Source: Chrysaora quinquecirrha
Lineage: Eukaryota; Cnidaria; Scyphozoa; Semaeostomeae; Pelagiidae
Assembly (NCBI GenBank): GCA_014526335.1
Contig: JACTAT010000216.1
Coordinates: 56,001-120,000 of the forward strand
DNA length: 64,000 nt
Direction of reading: 5' to 3'
This document shows, one piece after another, positions 46,424 to 61,799 of this stretch (positions are counted from its first letter, which is position 1; each line of letters opens with the position of its first letter). Position numbers and translations under genes: made by a program. The notes beneath the pieces were generated by a model. That model saw only the letters and a program-made list of their open reading frames with translations. It was not told the DNA's origin and searched no databases.

Positions 46424-49400
46424 TGACAAACTCGCCAAACTAGGATTGAGCATTTCTTCTGACAGGATAGAAAACATCAGGTCAGCCCTAACAGAAGCCC
46501 TGTGTAAAAGATACAAAGAAACTGATTTAGTTTGCCCACCTAGCCTGCAGTATGGGTTGTTTACAACAGCAGCTATCGACAACATTGACCATAATGCTAC
46601 ATCATCATCTGCACAGCAGCATTTTCATGGAACCGGGATCTCACTTTTCCAGCATCCTGATCAAGATTCAGCGTACAAATTTTCACATTATGATTTAACA
46701 ACCAAAGATATCGATTCAAGAATTACTGAACTGCCAGAGTATTACACGGATATATCTCCAGTGGCCCAAGGCAAATGCAATCACCCAATCTATCTTGCAA
46801 ACTCAGCAACAGCGCCGAAGGTATTGCATATTCCAATCAAGGAGAGTTTTAGTTGGCTTCAGCAAATCGAACTACTTTCAGAAAAAGGCCAGTCGCTGGA
46901 TGTTTCAATGAAGGTTTCCTGGTTAGCATTTAACGAGAAGGATCAAAAAAATTATCTTCGCCCAAAAAGTTTATCAACGTTAATGCCTCTGATCAATGAA
47001 AATATAAATTCTTTGGCAATGGTTAAGCATACCATGAAAATCATATGGAAGACAGTAAATGAGGTAAACAGTGGTCAGACACCAGTTATAACTGCAGACC
47101 AACCTGTCTACGCACTGGGAAAGCAGGTTCAATGGCAGTTTCCTGATTTCTTTGGTGAAGAAAAATTTGTGTTCATGATGGGAGGCCTGCATATAGAAAT
47201 GGCAACACTTTCTATGATCGGAGACTGGCTTGAAGGAAGTGAATGGAGTGAGCTTCTCGTAGCAGCGCAGGTGAATACGTCTGGTACAGCAGATTCGCTG
47301 TTGTCAGCAAGTCATGTAAAAAGATCGCGATATGCTCATCAAGTTACAATGGCAGCATTGCATCTTCTAATGAAAAGTGCATTTGATAAGGACGATGGAG
47401 GAAAAGGGATAGATTATGATGAATGGGTGAGTCGCAAAATAGAGAAATCAGTCCAGTTTGAGTATTGGCATACAGTTTTTTATCTGGAGGCCTTGTTGTT
47501 GCTTCTTGTGAAAAGTATTCGAGTTGCTCACTTTGAAATGTTCATTGATGCGCTGGAACAGATCATACCTTGGATGTTTGCCCTTGACCACGTCCACTAT
47601 TCCCGTTGGTTACCAGTATTTGTTCAGGACCTTAAAGAACTGCCTTCTAGACACAATGAAGTGTACGAACAGTTTCTCAAAGGAAAGTTCACTGTCCAGA
47701 AAACAAATAGAAAGTTTTCCTGCATTTCCGAAGACCAAGCGCACGAGCAACACAACAAGGTGATAAAGGATGATGGTGGTGCGATCGGGATTTTTCAGAG
47801 ACCTAAGGCACTAATGAGATGGATGGTTGGAGGCCCTGAGATCGCTAGAATGATATCCGAGTACAACGAATCAATACAAGATGATCCAAAAGCCAAGAGT
47901 CATCATGAAAATACAGCAGCATTTGAAAAGAGATTCAGGAAGGATGTCACAGCATTGGTGGAAACATTTGAGAAAGAGAGCAATCCATTTGAGGAAGAGG
48001 ATGACATTCTGATGATGGCTGTCAGTAAGACTGTGATGAACGAAACGGCTGCAAAATCTGTTCGACATGCAAGGAGAATAGGAGAAAATCAGTACAAAGA
48101 TTTTGTTAAAGAGAGACTTCAGACGACAGAAAAATCCATACACGACGTGATAAAAAGAAACAAATTGCCTCTTTTCCGACAAAAGAACTCAGTTGTTTCT
48201 GACAAGAAGAAGCTACAGGTTACGTCGCTGAAGCAAGATTGCAGTCTGTATGCGTCACTTTACGTTGCATGCCAGACGAGAGAATGTGACCTTGATGAGT
48301 TCTTTTCACACGAGAATCATTCGTATCCACCGTCGTTGTCACAGTATGGCAAAATAAGGCAGACAATTAAGTCTGATACCATCAAAATATTTTCGAAATA
48401 TGCAGACGCACGGTATGAAGAGCCAAATGTCACCGCCCTAGTCATCGATGGAGCTGTATTGGTGCAAATGTCTGAGCCAAGAGAATCTGCTACCTTTGGA
48501 GATTATTGCAGGAACGAGTTCACTAACCAATTGCTTTCTAAGATTAAAAAAGCCTCCTTAACTCGCATGGACATCGTGTTTGATATCTATAGAGAGAAGA
48601 GTATCAAGGCTTCTGCCAGGGAAAAGCGGGGAACAGGAGTGCGGATACGCGTTGCCGATAAGACACCAATCACTCGAAAATGGCGTAATTTTCTCCGTGT
48701 AAACGAAAATAAAGCTGAGCTCTTTCGGCTTATTGCTGCAATATGCACCACTGAAGCTGCATTATGTGACACACAGGTAGTATTTGCAAATGATGATTAT
48801 GTGCTCAGTACTAATGAAGCCATTAACAAGGACCAGCTTTCCCCAAGTAATCACGAGGAGGCTGACACCAGAATCTTCGTGCACGTGCAAAGTCTGTCTA
48901 AGTCAGGACATGAGAGGGTAACAATAAAAACAGTCGACACCGATGTGGTTGTCATAGCGACTTCTTTGTTTCGACAACTGATCTGGAGCAACTTTGGATT
49001 GAGTTTGGCACGGGAAAAGACAAACGGTGGTTACCAATCCATGATTATGCAGAAGCACTTGGTGACAATATTTGTGCTGGCCTCCTATTTTGGTACGCCT
49101 TTACAGGCTGTGATACAGTTTCGTCCTTTTCAGGAAGAGGTAAGCTGTCAACCTGGGATACGTGGAAGGCTATGCCGGAGGTAACAGATGTTTTCATTGC
49201 TCTGTCCAACCGTCCAAACGCCATTACCTCTGAACAAATTTTGTTGCTGCAGAGATACGTTGTCCTGCTCTATGATCGCGCTTCACATTGCCTAACTGTA
49301 AATGATGCTAGAAGATGGCTGTTTACTAAGAAGTCAAGAACAGTTGAAGGCTTACCACCAACTGAAGACGCTTTACTTCAACACTCACGCCGTTCCGCCT

Positions 49401-49896
49401 TTCAAGGAGGGTAAGTATAAGTATGTGCTCTCAGTTTATTCGTGTAGCCAGATTTGGGAGCGGTTTTACCGTTTTTACATTTGGAAAATGCGGTTTTACG
49501 GTTTTTCAATTGGCGATTTCGGTGCGTTTGTGCGGTTTCAAGGAATAAAATGTACGCAAGTACGGTTTTTGGCTAAAAAATTTGCATTTTTACGGTTTTG
49601 ACCCTCTCTATGACCTTATTAGCGCGGCCTTACATTTTAGCTATGTTTGGAGGCAATCGTTGGAGCCTTTGCAAGATTTACCTGAAGTGGAAGCATGGGG
49701 TTGGAAAGAGGTGGACGATTGTTACGTGCCTGTGTGGATGATGAGACAAGAAGCTTCAAAGGCGCTGAAAGAACTGAAGCATTGCTCATGTAAAAAGAAT
49801 TGTGGTGGACGATGTACCTGTCGAAGGTTTGATCTTCCTTGCAGCGAACTATGCAAGTGTGATGGCCAGTGCTCAGAGAATGAAACAAATGTGTAA
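46424..49896 (+). pseudogene. Transposase-like protein with FEN/XPG-like nuclease motifs and Cys-rich tail, truncated and frameshifted
   Basis: Exon 1 is open from within the left repeat (about 46424) to a frame break near 48981. An alternative TTG start at 46446 would give 912 residues. Residues count from 46446. The family signature ALDHVHYSRWLPVFVQDL lies at about 379. FEN/XPG-like motifs follow: LVIDGA (~665), VFDIY (~711), EEADTR (~804) and TVDTDVVVIA (~829), in the order seen in FEN-type nucleases. One lost base near 48981 shifts the frame. The correct frame (48983-49410) gives FTGCDTVSSFSGRGK and WDTWKAMPEV. A GTAAGT donor at 49411 and an acceptor at 49640 join it to 49641-49896, which encodes YVWRQSLEPL and the CSCKKNCGGRCTCRRFDLPC tail. 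The N-terminal part typical of the family is missing. Confidence 0.82.
49411..49640 (+). other. Intron of the transposase-like gene
   Basis: GTAAGT at 49411 and TTTTAG at 49640 bracket 230 bp. Removing it fuses FQGG with YVWRQSLEPL in phase through a split Gly codon, as expected for the family. Confidence 0.75.
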
Positions 49897-52028
49897 CTAA
49901 ATAACAATGCATTGTTAAGTATCGTGTCTCTTATATTGATTGGTATTGAAAATTTCAGAATTTGATCTCGGAAAATAGCCCAGCTCCATTATAAAAACCC
50001 TATAAAGGAGTCAAATGAAGAATTGAGTCTGAAAATAGGTTTTATGGTATTTTCTAAGTTTGATCTGTTTCATATCGTATTTGGAATACTAATATTCAAT
50101 TGTGTATCTCAAATATTGGAAACCCTATAGAGGGCTACACCCGAGTACCCATGTCTAAAAATAACTTTGGGGGAATTTCGTTGAATGGATCTGTTGTTCA
50201 TTGTATTAAGCATACCAAATATGCGACTTTACTAATTTCCAGTGCTGCATTGTAAATAGTTTCCGAGTTATAGAGGAGAAATTTTTTGGGGCTGGGGTCA
50301 AGTACCCCAGTCTAAAAATAGCTTTCGGGGGAATTTCGTTGAATGGATCTGTTGTTCGTTGTATTAAGCATACCAAATATGTAACTTTAATAATTTTCAG
50401 TGCTGTATTGTAAATAGTTTCCGAGTTATAGAGGAAAACTGTTTTGGGGCTGGGGTCAAGTACCCCAATCTAAAAATAGCTTTCGGGGGAATTATTTTGA
50501 ATGGATCTGTTGTTCGTTGTATAAAGCATATTAAAATATGTGACTGTACTCATTTTCAGTTGCGTATCGCAAATAGTTAGCAAGTTATGGAAAAAAATAT
50601 TTTTGGGGCTGGGGTCAAGTACCCCAGTCTAAAAATAGCTTTCGGGGGGATTTTTTTTAATGGATCTGTTATTCATTGTATTAAGCATATTAAAATATGT
50701 GACTGTACTCATTTTCAGTTCTGTATCGTTGATAGTTTCGGAGTTATAGAAGAAAAAGTTTTTGGGGATTGGGGTCAAGTACCCCAGTCTAAAAATAGCT
50801 TCCGGGGGAATTGTTTTGGATGGATCTGTTGTTCGTTGTATTAAGCATATTAAAATATGTAAGTGTACTCATTTTCAGTTCTGTATCGTTAATAGTTTTC
50901 GAGTTATAGAAGAAAAAGTTTTTGGGGATTGGGGTCAAGTACCCCAGTCTAAAAATAGCTTTGGAGCCATTTTCTGAGTTGGGTCTGTTTCTCATTTTGT
51001 TTGGCGCATCAAACTCTGTACTTGTGCCAAATTTCATGCTTGTATCATAAAATGCACAATTTGACTCCTAAGCGATTGCACTAAAACAATGATAATTCAT
51101 TTTTTAAGATTAAAGTTAACTTAGGTTGTCAGACAATTATTATCTTGCAAGGGACTTTCAATCCTCTGCCATCTCCAAAGTTTGCCTGCTTGCCATTCAC
51201 CACAGGCACGCAGGAACAAAATTTATCTGCCTTGAGAAAAAAGAAGATTGTCTTTCCAAATCTGCCAGTCTTTCCTTTTGATAGATGTCCAACAATGTTG
51301 TCGTTTTTCTGTACACAGACTGCATATTGGTCGGCTATGTTGTGACGCTAGCAAATCTATACACACTATTGTGTTGGATACGCACTACTATGGTGGTTTT
51401 TTTGAGCACTGTGGTCGCTTTTTTTGCGTACTATTGTTGATACGCACTACGGTGGTGGGTTATTATGCTTGATGTGATGGGTTATTATGCTTTATGTGTT
51501 GGTGTTTTGCGTACTTTGGTCTATAAGAACTACTGTGGTGGGTTATTATGCTCGATGCTATCGTTGCTAATAGATGAAGAAGTACTCCAAAATATGAAGC
51601 AAGCTTCAATAATGTACTATTTTAGTTAAATTGGATGTTTAACACAGCTTTTGAGACAAATGAGGTCTTTTCCTTGGTTTATATTCTACTTTTACACACA
51701 GATGACCGCTTTTTGATCGAAAAAATTTAGAGTACGGATATCTCGAAGTCCCGCTATGTCGAACAAATTTTCATTTCCCGTGCGAGTTCGAGATAGCGGG
51801 ACTCGACTGTATGAGTACCGCATGACGGAAACGTTTTAATGACGTCATTGTTGATGCTTTGAGGGATATATAGACTGGCTAGACAAGGAAAGAGACATTC
51901 GAACTTTGCGAGGTTTCATATCAATTCTATATTCTTATTATCGTGAGTTTTGTTATATTTAGAAAAGAAGGAAAAATAAGAAAGTGAGTTTAGTTTTTAT
52001 GTCGTCCAGTCTAAAATTCCCGGCACAA

Positions 52029-52430
52029 AGTGGCACCCTAGATGGGAGGATTAAATTTGAATATTGATTTCAAAGTTACACACACCGTGCATTATTGCCC
52101 ATGGAATAAGACCTGATCTTGCCCGGAATGATGATGACTGGACGGAATGGAAATTTCCTCATCCAGAAGAGGCTCTTAGAAAATGGACCGAAAGAAATCC
52201 ACGTGAGTTACAGTCTGGTGTCTGGTATGAAGATAATCGACAAGAAGTCTTTCAAAACAGCACAAAGAGAATGGAAACAACGTCCATTATTCTACTCTGA
52301 AAAAGAATACCATAAGCCAACTGAATGTAAACAAGTATTTGGGCTAGCAGAATGCAAAGCAGTTATCGAAAGACAGAAGGTGTGTTACAATTGCACAAGA
52401 GCAATCACAGAGTTAACGAAATGGAAGTCT
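52029..52430 (+). pseudogene. BEL/Pao gag fragment
   Basis: A possible primer-binding sequence TGGCACCCTAGATGGGAGG at 52029 follows an LTR-like end. Pieces in two frames give PEEALRKWTERNPRE and HKPTECKQVFGLAECKAVIE, then RQKVCYNC, the gag zinc-knuckle neighbourhood of BEL/Pao elements. It then runs into LINE sequence at about 52.4 kb. The LTR limits cannot be set. Confidence 0.6.
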
Positions 52431-53040
52431 CTGAAACGCTAATACTCAACCACTCGGAAATAAAACGCATGAAAGAGACGAAATCACTGGGAGTTATCGT
52501 GGATGAGGGTTTAAACTGGGAACAACATTTCAAAAATGTCAAACGAAACGTTCGTGGAGGTCTCTCGTCTCTAAAGAGACTAAAAAATCTTGTACCACAA
52601 AAACAACTTGATAAATATAGCTATCGAACCCTTGTGGAAAGTCACTTACGCTATGCTAATGTAATCTGGGGAAGTATCCCAGACTCCAAATTAGAAGTTC
52701 TACGAAATTTACAGGATCGAGCCCGAACCATTATAGAGACAGCAAGAGTCAAAGACGATTGGTCCTATAATTAGCTCAACGTAGAGCAACTGATTAAATT
52801 TGATCGATCTACGATGACCTGTAAGATCATGAACAGGAGATGCCAAGAAAGCCTTTGGGGCAAGTTTCCTCCGATATCCTTGCCATCAAAATATGGAACA
52901 AGAAATTGCAAGAATATACAAATCACAAGATATAACCTTGAACATGTGAAAATAGGCTTTCATTATTCAGCTCTTACTGCGGGAACAGTATCCCAAACAA
53001 TATCAGGGTGCTGCCAGATCTTAAACAGAAGTTAAACAGA
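52410..53040 (+). pseudogene. LINE 3' end: C-terminal region of a non-LTR reverse transcriptase
   Basis: RMKETKSLGVIVDEGLNWEQ, LKRLKNLVPQKQLDKYSYRT, YANVIWGSIP and LRNLQDRARTIIETAR are the thumb and C-terminal motifs of Jockey/CR1-like LINEs. A TAG at 52772 interrupts it, and KYGTRNCKN-like C-terminal sequence continues to about 53035. It is 5'-truncated, as LINE copies usually are. Confidence 0.8.
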
Positions 53041-53099
53041 AACACGACTCCCTGGAAGAGCAGCAAAATAGGCCATAATTATTCTTATACATCTCGAAA

Positions 53100-54655
53100 T
53101 TCCTGTTGTTCAGAGTAAATCTTGCGAATAGATATCTCTGATTAGTTCAACTTTTTGAATTTAATGATTCAGGGAGTATATTGGGACGTTTTGGAACACT
53201 GTGCAATTTTCTTCTTGGACCTGTCAATCATAATCTTTCGGCCGCGTGGTCATTAGTTAGTTGATTTTAGAATTGCTTTAGGCTCGCTGATTTTAGAAAC
53301 TTTTTGTTATGTTTTAAAGGAACGACGCAATAAAGACCGTTGATTACCAAAACATAGCAAATCCAAGATTCTCTCTTCGTAATCTACTGCGTTACTAAAT
53401 CAACTGCTAATTATCGTTCAAGTGGTGCAATCTCCTGATCATTATAATTTATGTTAATTTATTTATTATTAGCAACAACATTATATACACTCTGGATCTT
53501 CGAGAACGGCCTTGATCTCATGTTATCGATCTTATTTGAATACTTTTGCCCCACTTTTGCCCGACTTTTAGCTTTGAAATTTGTTTGCGTGTCACAAAAA
53601 TAATTTAATGCTTCTTGTATATAGACTCTTGTGAGCGCTGTTTTTTCAAATTAGAGTTTTTCAGAACAGAATTTCAAATTTGTTGACAATGGAATAAAAC
53701 CTGGTGTTTGCGTAAAGGCATTAAGTGGAAACAACTTGAAATCTTGAAACATTCCTGACCAATTTTAGATTGACTAATGTCTCTGTAATTTTCTAATTTT
53801 CGCAAAGAGTATAGTAATTCAAAAAACATAATGAACACAGAATAAGGAAAATCAATTAAGACTTAAGTGGAAGTCTTAAGTGGCAATGCTTGGCCTTAAA
53901 TGGCAGCTAGCAGTTGCTTTGGCTCAAATCACAGAGTTTACATACCAAATCCAATCCTACGCATGGGCTTCTCTTCTATGGCTAGTCTTGGGCGCCATTT
54001 TGCGTCAAGCGTAAAAATACTGTGAGAAGAAAAAGAAAATAGAATCTATTTTTACCAGCCGTGTTGCATCTTATCCATCTATATATTCATGTTGTTATCT
54101 GAGAGAATTAATTTTTAATTTGAGGGAAACTGTCGTTGCATCTTCAAGCAGCCAACTACACGTTTTTTTATAAGGAACCTTAGGCTGGTATTCCTCAATT
54201 TTTCAACAAAATCAGGCTGAAGTTCCTTATGCTGTTCCTTTTCTTGAGAAATGTTTGAATACTAATTGTTACCGTAAATTCATAAAAACTTGCTTCATTT
54301 TCTAACTTTAAATATAAATGGAGTCTTTTTTGGAAGAACGATGGGAAATACATTGTTATTCTGCTATTTGTTTGCACAAATCGTCTTGTTCTTGAAAAAC
54401 ATTATTCTTAGTTTTTCATCCGCCAACGCAGAATTGCAATGGCGCCTTCACAGCCCATTTAAAAATTGTGATAGAAAGTTCGTCCTCTTTAACCTTGCCT
54501 TGCCAAATATGTCTTTGCCCTAAAATTTCTCCTTCATTGAACTAGTCTGATTCAAATGAAATTCAAAATGTTTTTACAATAGATAATAAGTTAACAAAAG
54601 TTTTTCACGATGATCATGATCAGATTTCTTGAAAAATTACTTTTTCTTTTCATTG
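53100..54655. other. AT-rich DNA upstream of TRAPPC3 exon 2
   Basis: The missing first TRAPPC3 exon should lie here or further upstream, but no ATG-led segment ending in a phase-0 donor resembles it. A TTTTTTTATAAGGAAC repeat end is at 54160. Confidence 0.5.
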
Positions 54656-54661
54656 CTGTAG

Positions 54662-57893
<3,232 letters not shown>

Positions 57894-57910
57894 TATCCTG
57901 ACAGAACTTA

Positions 57911-57916
57911 AATAAA
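57911..57916 (+). promoter_or_regulatory. Candidate TRAPPC3 polyadenylation signal
   Basis: AATAAA lies 18 nt after the stop codon. That would give a very short 3' UTR unless a later signal is used. Confidence 0.45.
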
Positions 57917-57919
57917 ATC

Positions 57920-60040
57920 AACAATGTAAAATGTAATTCAATTAAATTAACCTTGTATACTTGTATGATCGCATTAAAGATATAATGATAGTTCTATGAT
58001 AGTCCCAAAGTTGTTAGCATTACCATCTTGTAACAGACATCTTGTATACGTCACTCTTAAACTCATCTCTCTATGTATTAAAATTGTAATTGCCATGCAA
58101 ATCGATGCTGTACGAGTAACTCTGAGATCCCTGGGACATATTCCTAGATGCGATTTGGGCTGGTTATGAAAATTTCTGTGTTGTAGACAAGCAAAGTTGT
58201 TTATTGTAATCAGCTGAAGATTATCTCCCTCGCTGCGATGGCGGAGTGTTTTGATTCATGGTCCGAGTGCCTTGTTGGAATTGCACCACGAATTACACTA
58301 AACTTCAAGTTTTTTGTTTTAATGATTTAAATAGCTTAAAAGTCTTTTTGAAGTTGAAAAACTCAACTACACAAAACTACAATGATTTTTCGAATTATTT
58401 AAGAATTCATTTACCTTTATTTCTAGTTTGTTAGTTCCTGTTCTTCAAAATTGAAATGTTTTTCATTTTCAGTCTATTGATTAGTACACAGTCTTAAAAT
58501 TTGATTTCAGGGCAAAACCATCCAACATTATTGTATACACATTGGAGACTTATTACAAAACAATTTTTTGACCGTTTCCCATTATCGCAAAGCATTGCTA
58601 GCCAAACAGAACTTGCCTGGCGATTTTTATGAAAACTTTCAAACATTTTCTGCTGACTGAAAGCAAAAAAATGTCTCATGGGCAATGTTTGTGATATGGC
58701 CAAACGATCAAACATTTTGTTTAACAAGCAAATTTCAGATGCTATTAAAAGAACAAAATCATTGACAGACTCTTACTAAGAAAATTGCGCCGGGTTTTGA
58801 CTGTTGATCCTGCAACCGAACCGTATGAAACTGGTAGTATCTCTTGTGGCGCGGTTTGCAATAACTTAGCTCCACCTTCTAACAACGAAGAATACCCCCC
58901 AAAGACAGGCTTGGCTCATTGGATATCAGGAAGAGAATTGTAATTTCATCTCTTAATAAAAACGGACTCCGTGGAAAGTTTGATGAGATTCAGTTACTTC
59001 TGATTCAGTTACTATGAAATGGGTATGCAAATTTTTGCTTTAAAATGAGACAAAGCTCCATCAGCTCATTATGGCTGGCTCAGCGGCAGTGCCTTGATAG
59101 GAATGGTAACGGCCGTTGTGTTTTTATTTTGTCTGAGACTCAATCAAATTAAGAATAGGAATGATGTCCCCAATAAACAATTTCTGCTGCTTAAGAGATT
59201 GGCCGCCGTTGGTCCAATTCCATATTTGGTTGTTACCTTCAAGGTCAGACACGTCTTTTATACTCTAGTGGTATGAAGTACTCTGAAATCTAAATTCTTG
59301 GCTATGTTCGTAAAGTCTTAGTTGTGCCCAGATGACAAAGTTCTCTATTTTATGTGATTGTTCTTAATTGAGTCCTCTTATGCATATAATGAGTGTTCGA
59401 TTTTTGAATCTTGAATAATTGAAATATAGAATTAATCTTGTCTGTCTCCCTAAATCTAGTACATAAAACGAGAAACCTGAAGAACCATTATCTAACTCGG
59501 AAACAACATTGCGAAAAAACAGTGGACACTTCTCCGGACATACTTAAGAGCTATTTTCGTCTTTCAGATTGTAAATGCCAGAAACAGACTCGAAATGAGC
59601 GAATCAGAAAGTCATGCCGAATCAATCAACAGAATCAATCGAAAAGTCCAAGTGAGAAAACGAATCCTCACTATTTGCTTTCCACAGTTTGGGTTAGCCA
59701 CCAGGTACTTTCCCATGGCAGAATCATGCTTAATGCAAGGTTGCCGTCGAGACACGCGAGCTCGTGGCCCTCTTTGCCAACAATTGTGCAGTCGATATTA
59801 GTAGGGATGGGTGGTTTTATCCCGTACATCATATCGGCACGAGAATTCATCAACGACCAAACTTTTTTGTGTGTTAGGTACGCAATCCTTTTGAATGGAT
59901 GGTAAGACCAAGCGCTTAAAATTAACCCAGAGTTGGCAGCTGTGAAACCCTTAGTGATCGTCTTAGCTTTCTTTTCGTGATCCAACTAGACATTGCCTAT
60001 CAAAGGCTTTTGCGGACCATACCTGCGATCATTTTGACGT
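57920..60040. other. Region between TRAPPC3 and the 116 bp satellite, no gene recognised
   Basis: A minus-strand open frame at 59671-59985 has fairly natural codon use but no motif I recognise, and it is not supported by a splice structure. The frame at 58494-58727 lies in an inverted-repeat-like sequence. I make no call. Confidence 0.4.
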
Positions 60041-60730
60041 TCATGACGTTTATACTCTAAGGAGTGTCAAACGAAGAAGCTTTTCAAGTAAGTCCAGAGA
60101 TGCTTCCGATTGGTGTTTAAAACACAATGCCAATTTGGCTTAGTCAGTCGGTCTGTTCCTGACGTTTATACTCTTAGGAGTGTCAGAAGGAAAAGCTTTT
60201 CAAGTATGTCCAGAGATGCTTCCGATCGGTGTTTAAAACACAATGCCAATTCGGCTTAGTCAGTCGGTCTGTTCCTGACGTTTATACTCTTAGGAGTGTC
60301 AGAAGGAAAAGCTTTTCAAGTATGTCCAGAGATGCTTCCGATCGGTGTTTAAAACACAATGCCAATTCGGCTTAGTCAGTCGGTCTGTTCCTAACGTTTA
60401 TACTCTTAGGAGTGTCAGAAGGAAAAGCTTTTCAAGTATGTCCAGAGATGCTTCCGATCGGTGTTTAAAACACAATGCCAATTCGGCTTAGTCAGTCGGT
60501 CTGTTCCTGACGTTTATACTCTTAGGAGTGTCAGAAGGAAAAGCTTTTCAAGTATGTCCAGAGATGCTTCCGATCGGTGTTTAAAACACAATGCCAATTC
60601 GGCTTAGTCAGTCGGTCTGTTCCTAACGTTTATACTCTTAGGAGTGTCAGAAGGAAAAGCTTTTCAAGTATGTCCAGAGATGCTTCCGATCGGTGTTTAA
60701 AACACAATGCCAATTCGGCTTAGTCAGTAA
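60040..60730. repeat. 116 bp satellite, six units
   Basis: Units begin at GACGTTTATACTCTTAGGAG: 60046, 60161, 60277, 60393, 60509 and 60625. The last five are almost identical. CCTGACG and CCTAACG starts alternate in later units, which suggests duplication of a 232 bp dimer. The first unit is the most diverged. Confidence 0.95.
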
Positions 60731-60779
60731 AAACTATCATTAAACGTGTCAAAACCAGCCCGGTTAAATGAAGCTTTCT

Positions 60780-61180
60780 TCCTCTGTTACTTGCCTACTC
60801 GAAAACAGAGACGACTAGAATAGTGCGTTGGACACTGGATACCAAGTAGGACTGGTATTGTGACTTTTAAACTGTCGATCACAAAATGCTTTTGTTGTTG
60901 ACACATTTAAGTTGGCTCAGGTAGAGGGCCTTCTTGGCTTGAATCTTACCTCACCCACAGAAAACAATACTCCAGAGTTCGGAGCGTAGATTCAAAAATT
61001 GGCAAATTTAAATTTATTGTGCCACAAGACTCATGAATTGGGTCCTTACTTTTTCTAGTTTATATAAATGATCTACCATTTGATGTATAATGACCTATCG
61101 ACATTGTGATACTAATTATGCCCAGTCAAGCGCCAAGTAATTGAGGTTACCAAAGAACAGAGCATTCGGTCATCTGGTCA
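60780..61180 (+). pseudogene. LINE reverse transcriptase fragment
   Basis: Across frames it reads TVDHKMLLLL, then a KQYSRVRSVDSKIGK-like stretch and a YINDLPFD-like end, the central region of a LINE reverse transcriptase with stops and small indels. Confidence 0.6.
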
Positions 61181-61799
61181 TGATGTGACCACGATAATCA
61201 GAGGATGAAAATATCTAGATTCACACAACATAAGCACCTCAGTGGCTTCATACTTTTCACGGGGATTAAAACAACTATCCAGTCCAGTTTCTTCAAGCAA
61301 TTTTGTCGCCGCAAATTCTATAATTCTACTTTGCTGACAATCATATCTTTCATTCATCTGAACTGTTTATTTTTCCCTCTGAATTTTATGTTCCTTTCCT
61401 CTATCCTATAAAACAGATGATATTCCTCTTCTTTGTTTTGGCACCCTTAACTATACACACTTTTTCATAAGAAATTCTTTATAAGAAACCCAGACTCTCG
61501 AATGGCAAAACATTTAGGAAACTCTAGTGCTGGATATGTTTTACGTGGGAAACATTTCAATTCAGACAGCGAAAAATTTTCTTTCATTCCCCATGTTTCC
61601 CCTGCGATAAAGCATTTCTGTGACAAGCAGACAAACAGGGGAGCTAAAATTTTTTAGTTTCTTAGCTATAAATAAAAACCTGTGTACTGCACAGCCTTCA
61701 CGTTGCTGTACATAACCCAGTCATAAGTATGAAACGGGAAACCATGTTGTGCGAATCTAAACATTTAAATCCTTCTCCGGTTATCGTGGCCACATCATC

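Larger units (their letters stand above)
45982..51061 (+). mobile_element. Transposase-bearing DNA transposon with subterminal repeat arrays (Academ-like, tentative)
   Basis: Both ends read AATTGTGCATTTTATGATAC, with inverted similarity for about 120 bp. Three subterminal units with CTATTTTTAGACTGGGGTAC lie on the left (about 46.09, 46.25 and 46.41 kb). Six to seven lie on the right at about 160 bp spacing (50.14 to 50.94 kb), in opposite orientation. The coding part is described separately. I found no certain target duplication. The superfamily is inferred from a nuclease-like domain, which some Academ elements are reported to have; this is not proven. Confidence 0.8.
45716..51809. mobile_element. 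TA-flanked pogo/Tigger-like element split by a nested transposon
   Basis: The left end is CAGTCGAACCTCGCCATCTC and the right end, reversed, is CAGTCGAGTCCCGCTATCTC, each directly next to TA. ATCTCGAAC repeats continue inward on both sides. Only about 270 bp (left) and 750 bp (right) belong to it; the rest is the element at 45982-51061. It has no transposase, so it is non-autonomous. Confidence 0.7.

Noticed and set aside
50587..51037. GVKYPSLKIAFGGIF-type frames at the right end of the transposon
   Set aside because: Same cause: subterminal repeat units, not genes.
51812..52028. Promoter with a TATATA box for TRAPPC3
   Set aside because: The sequence runs into a primer-binding-like site and BEL/Pao gag, so it is more likely LTR sequence.
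59671..59985. Minus-strand 104-residue frame beginning MDHEKKAKTITKGF
   Set aside because: Codon use looks plausible, but there is no motif, splice context or neighbour to support a gene call.
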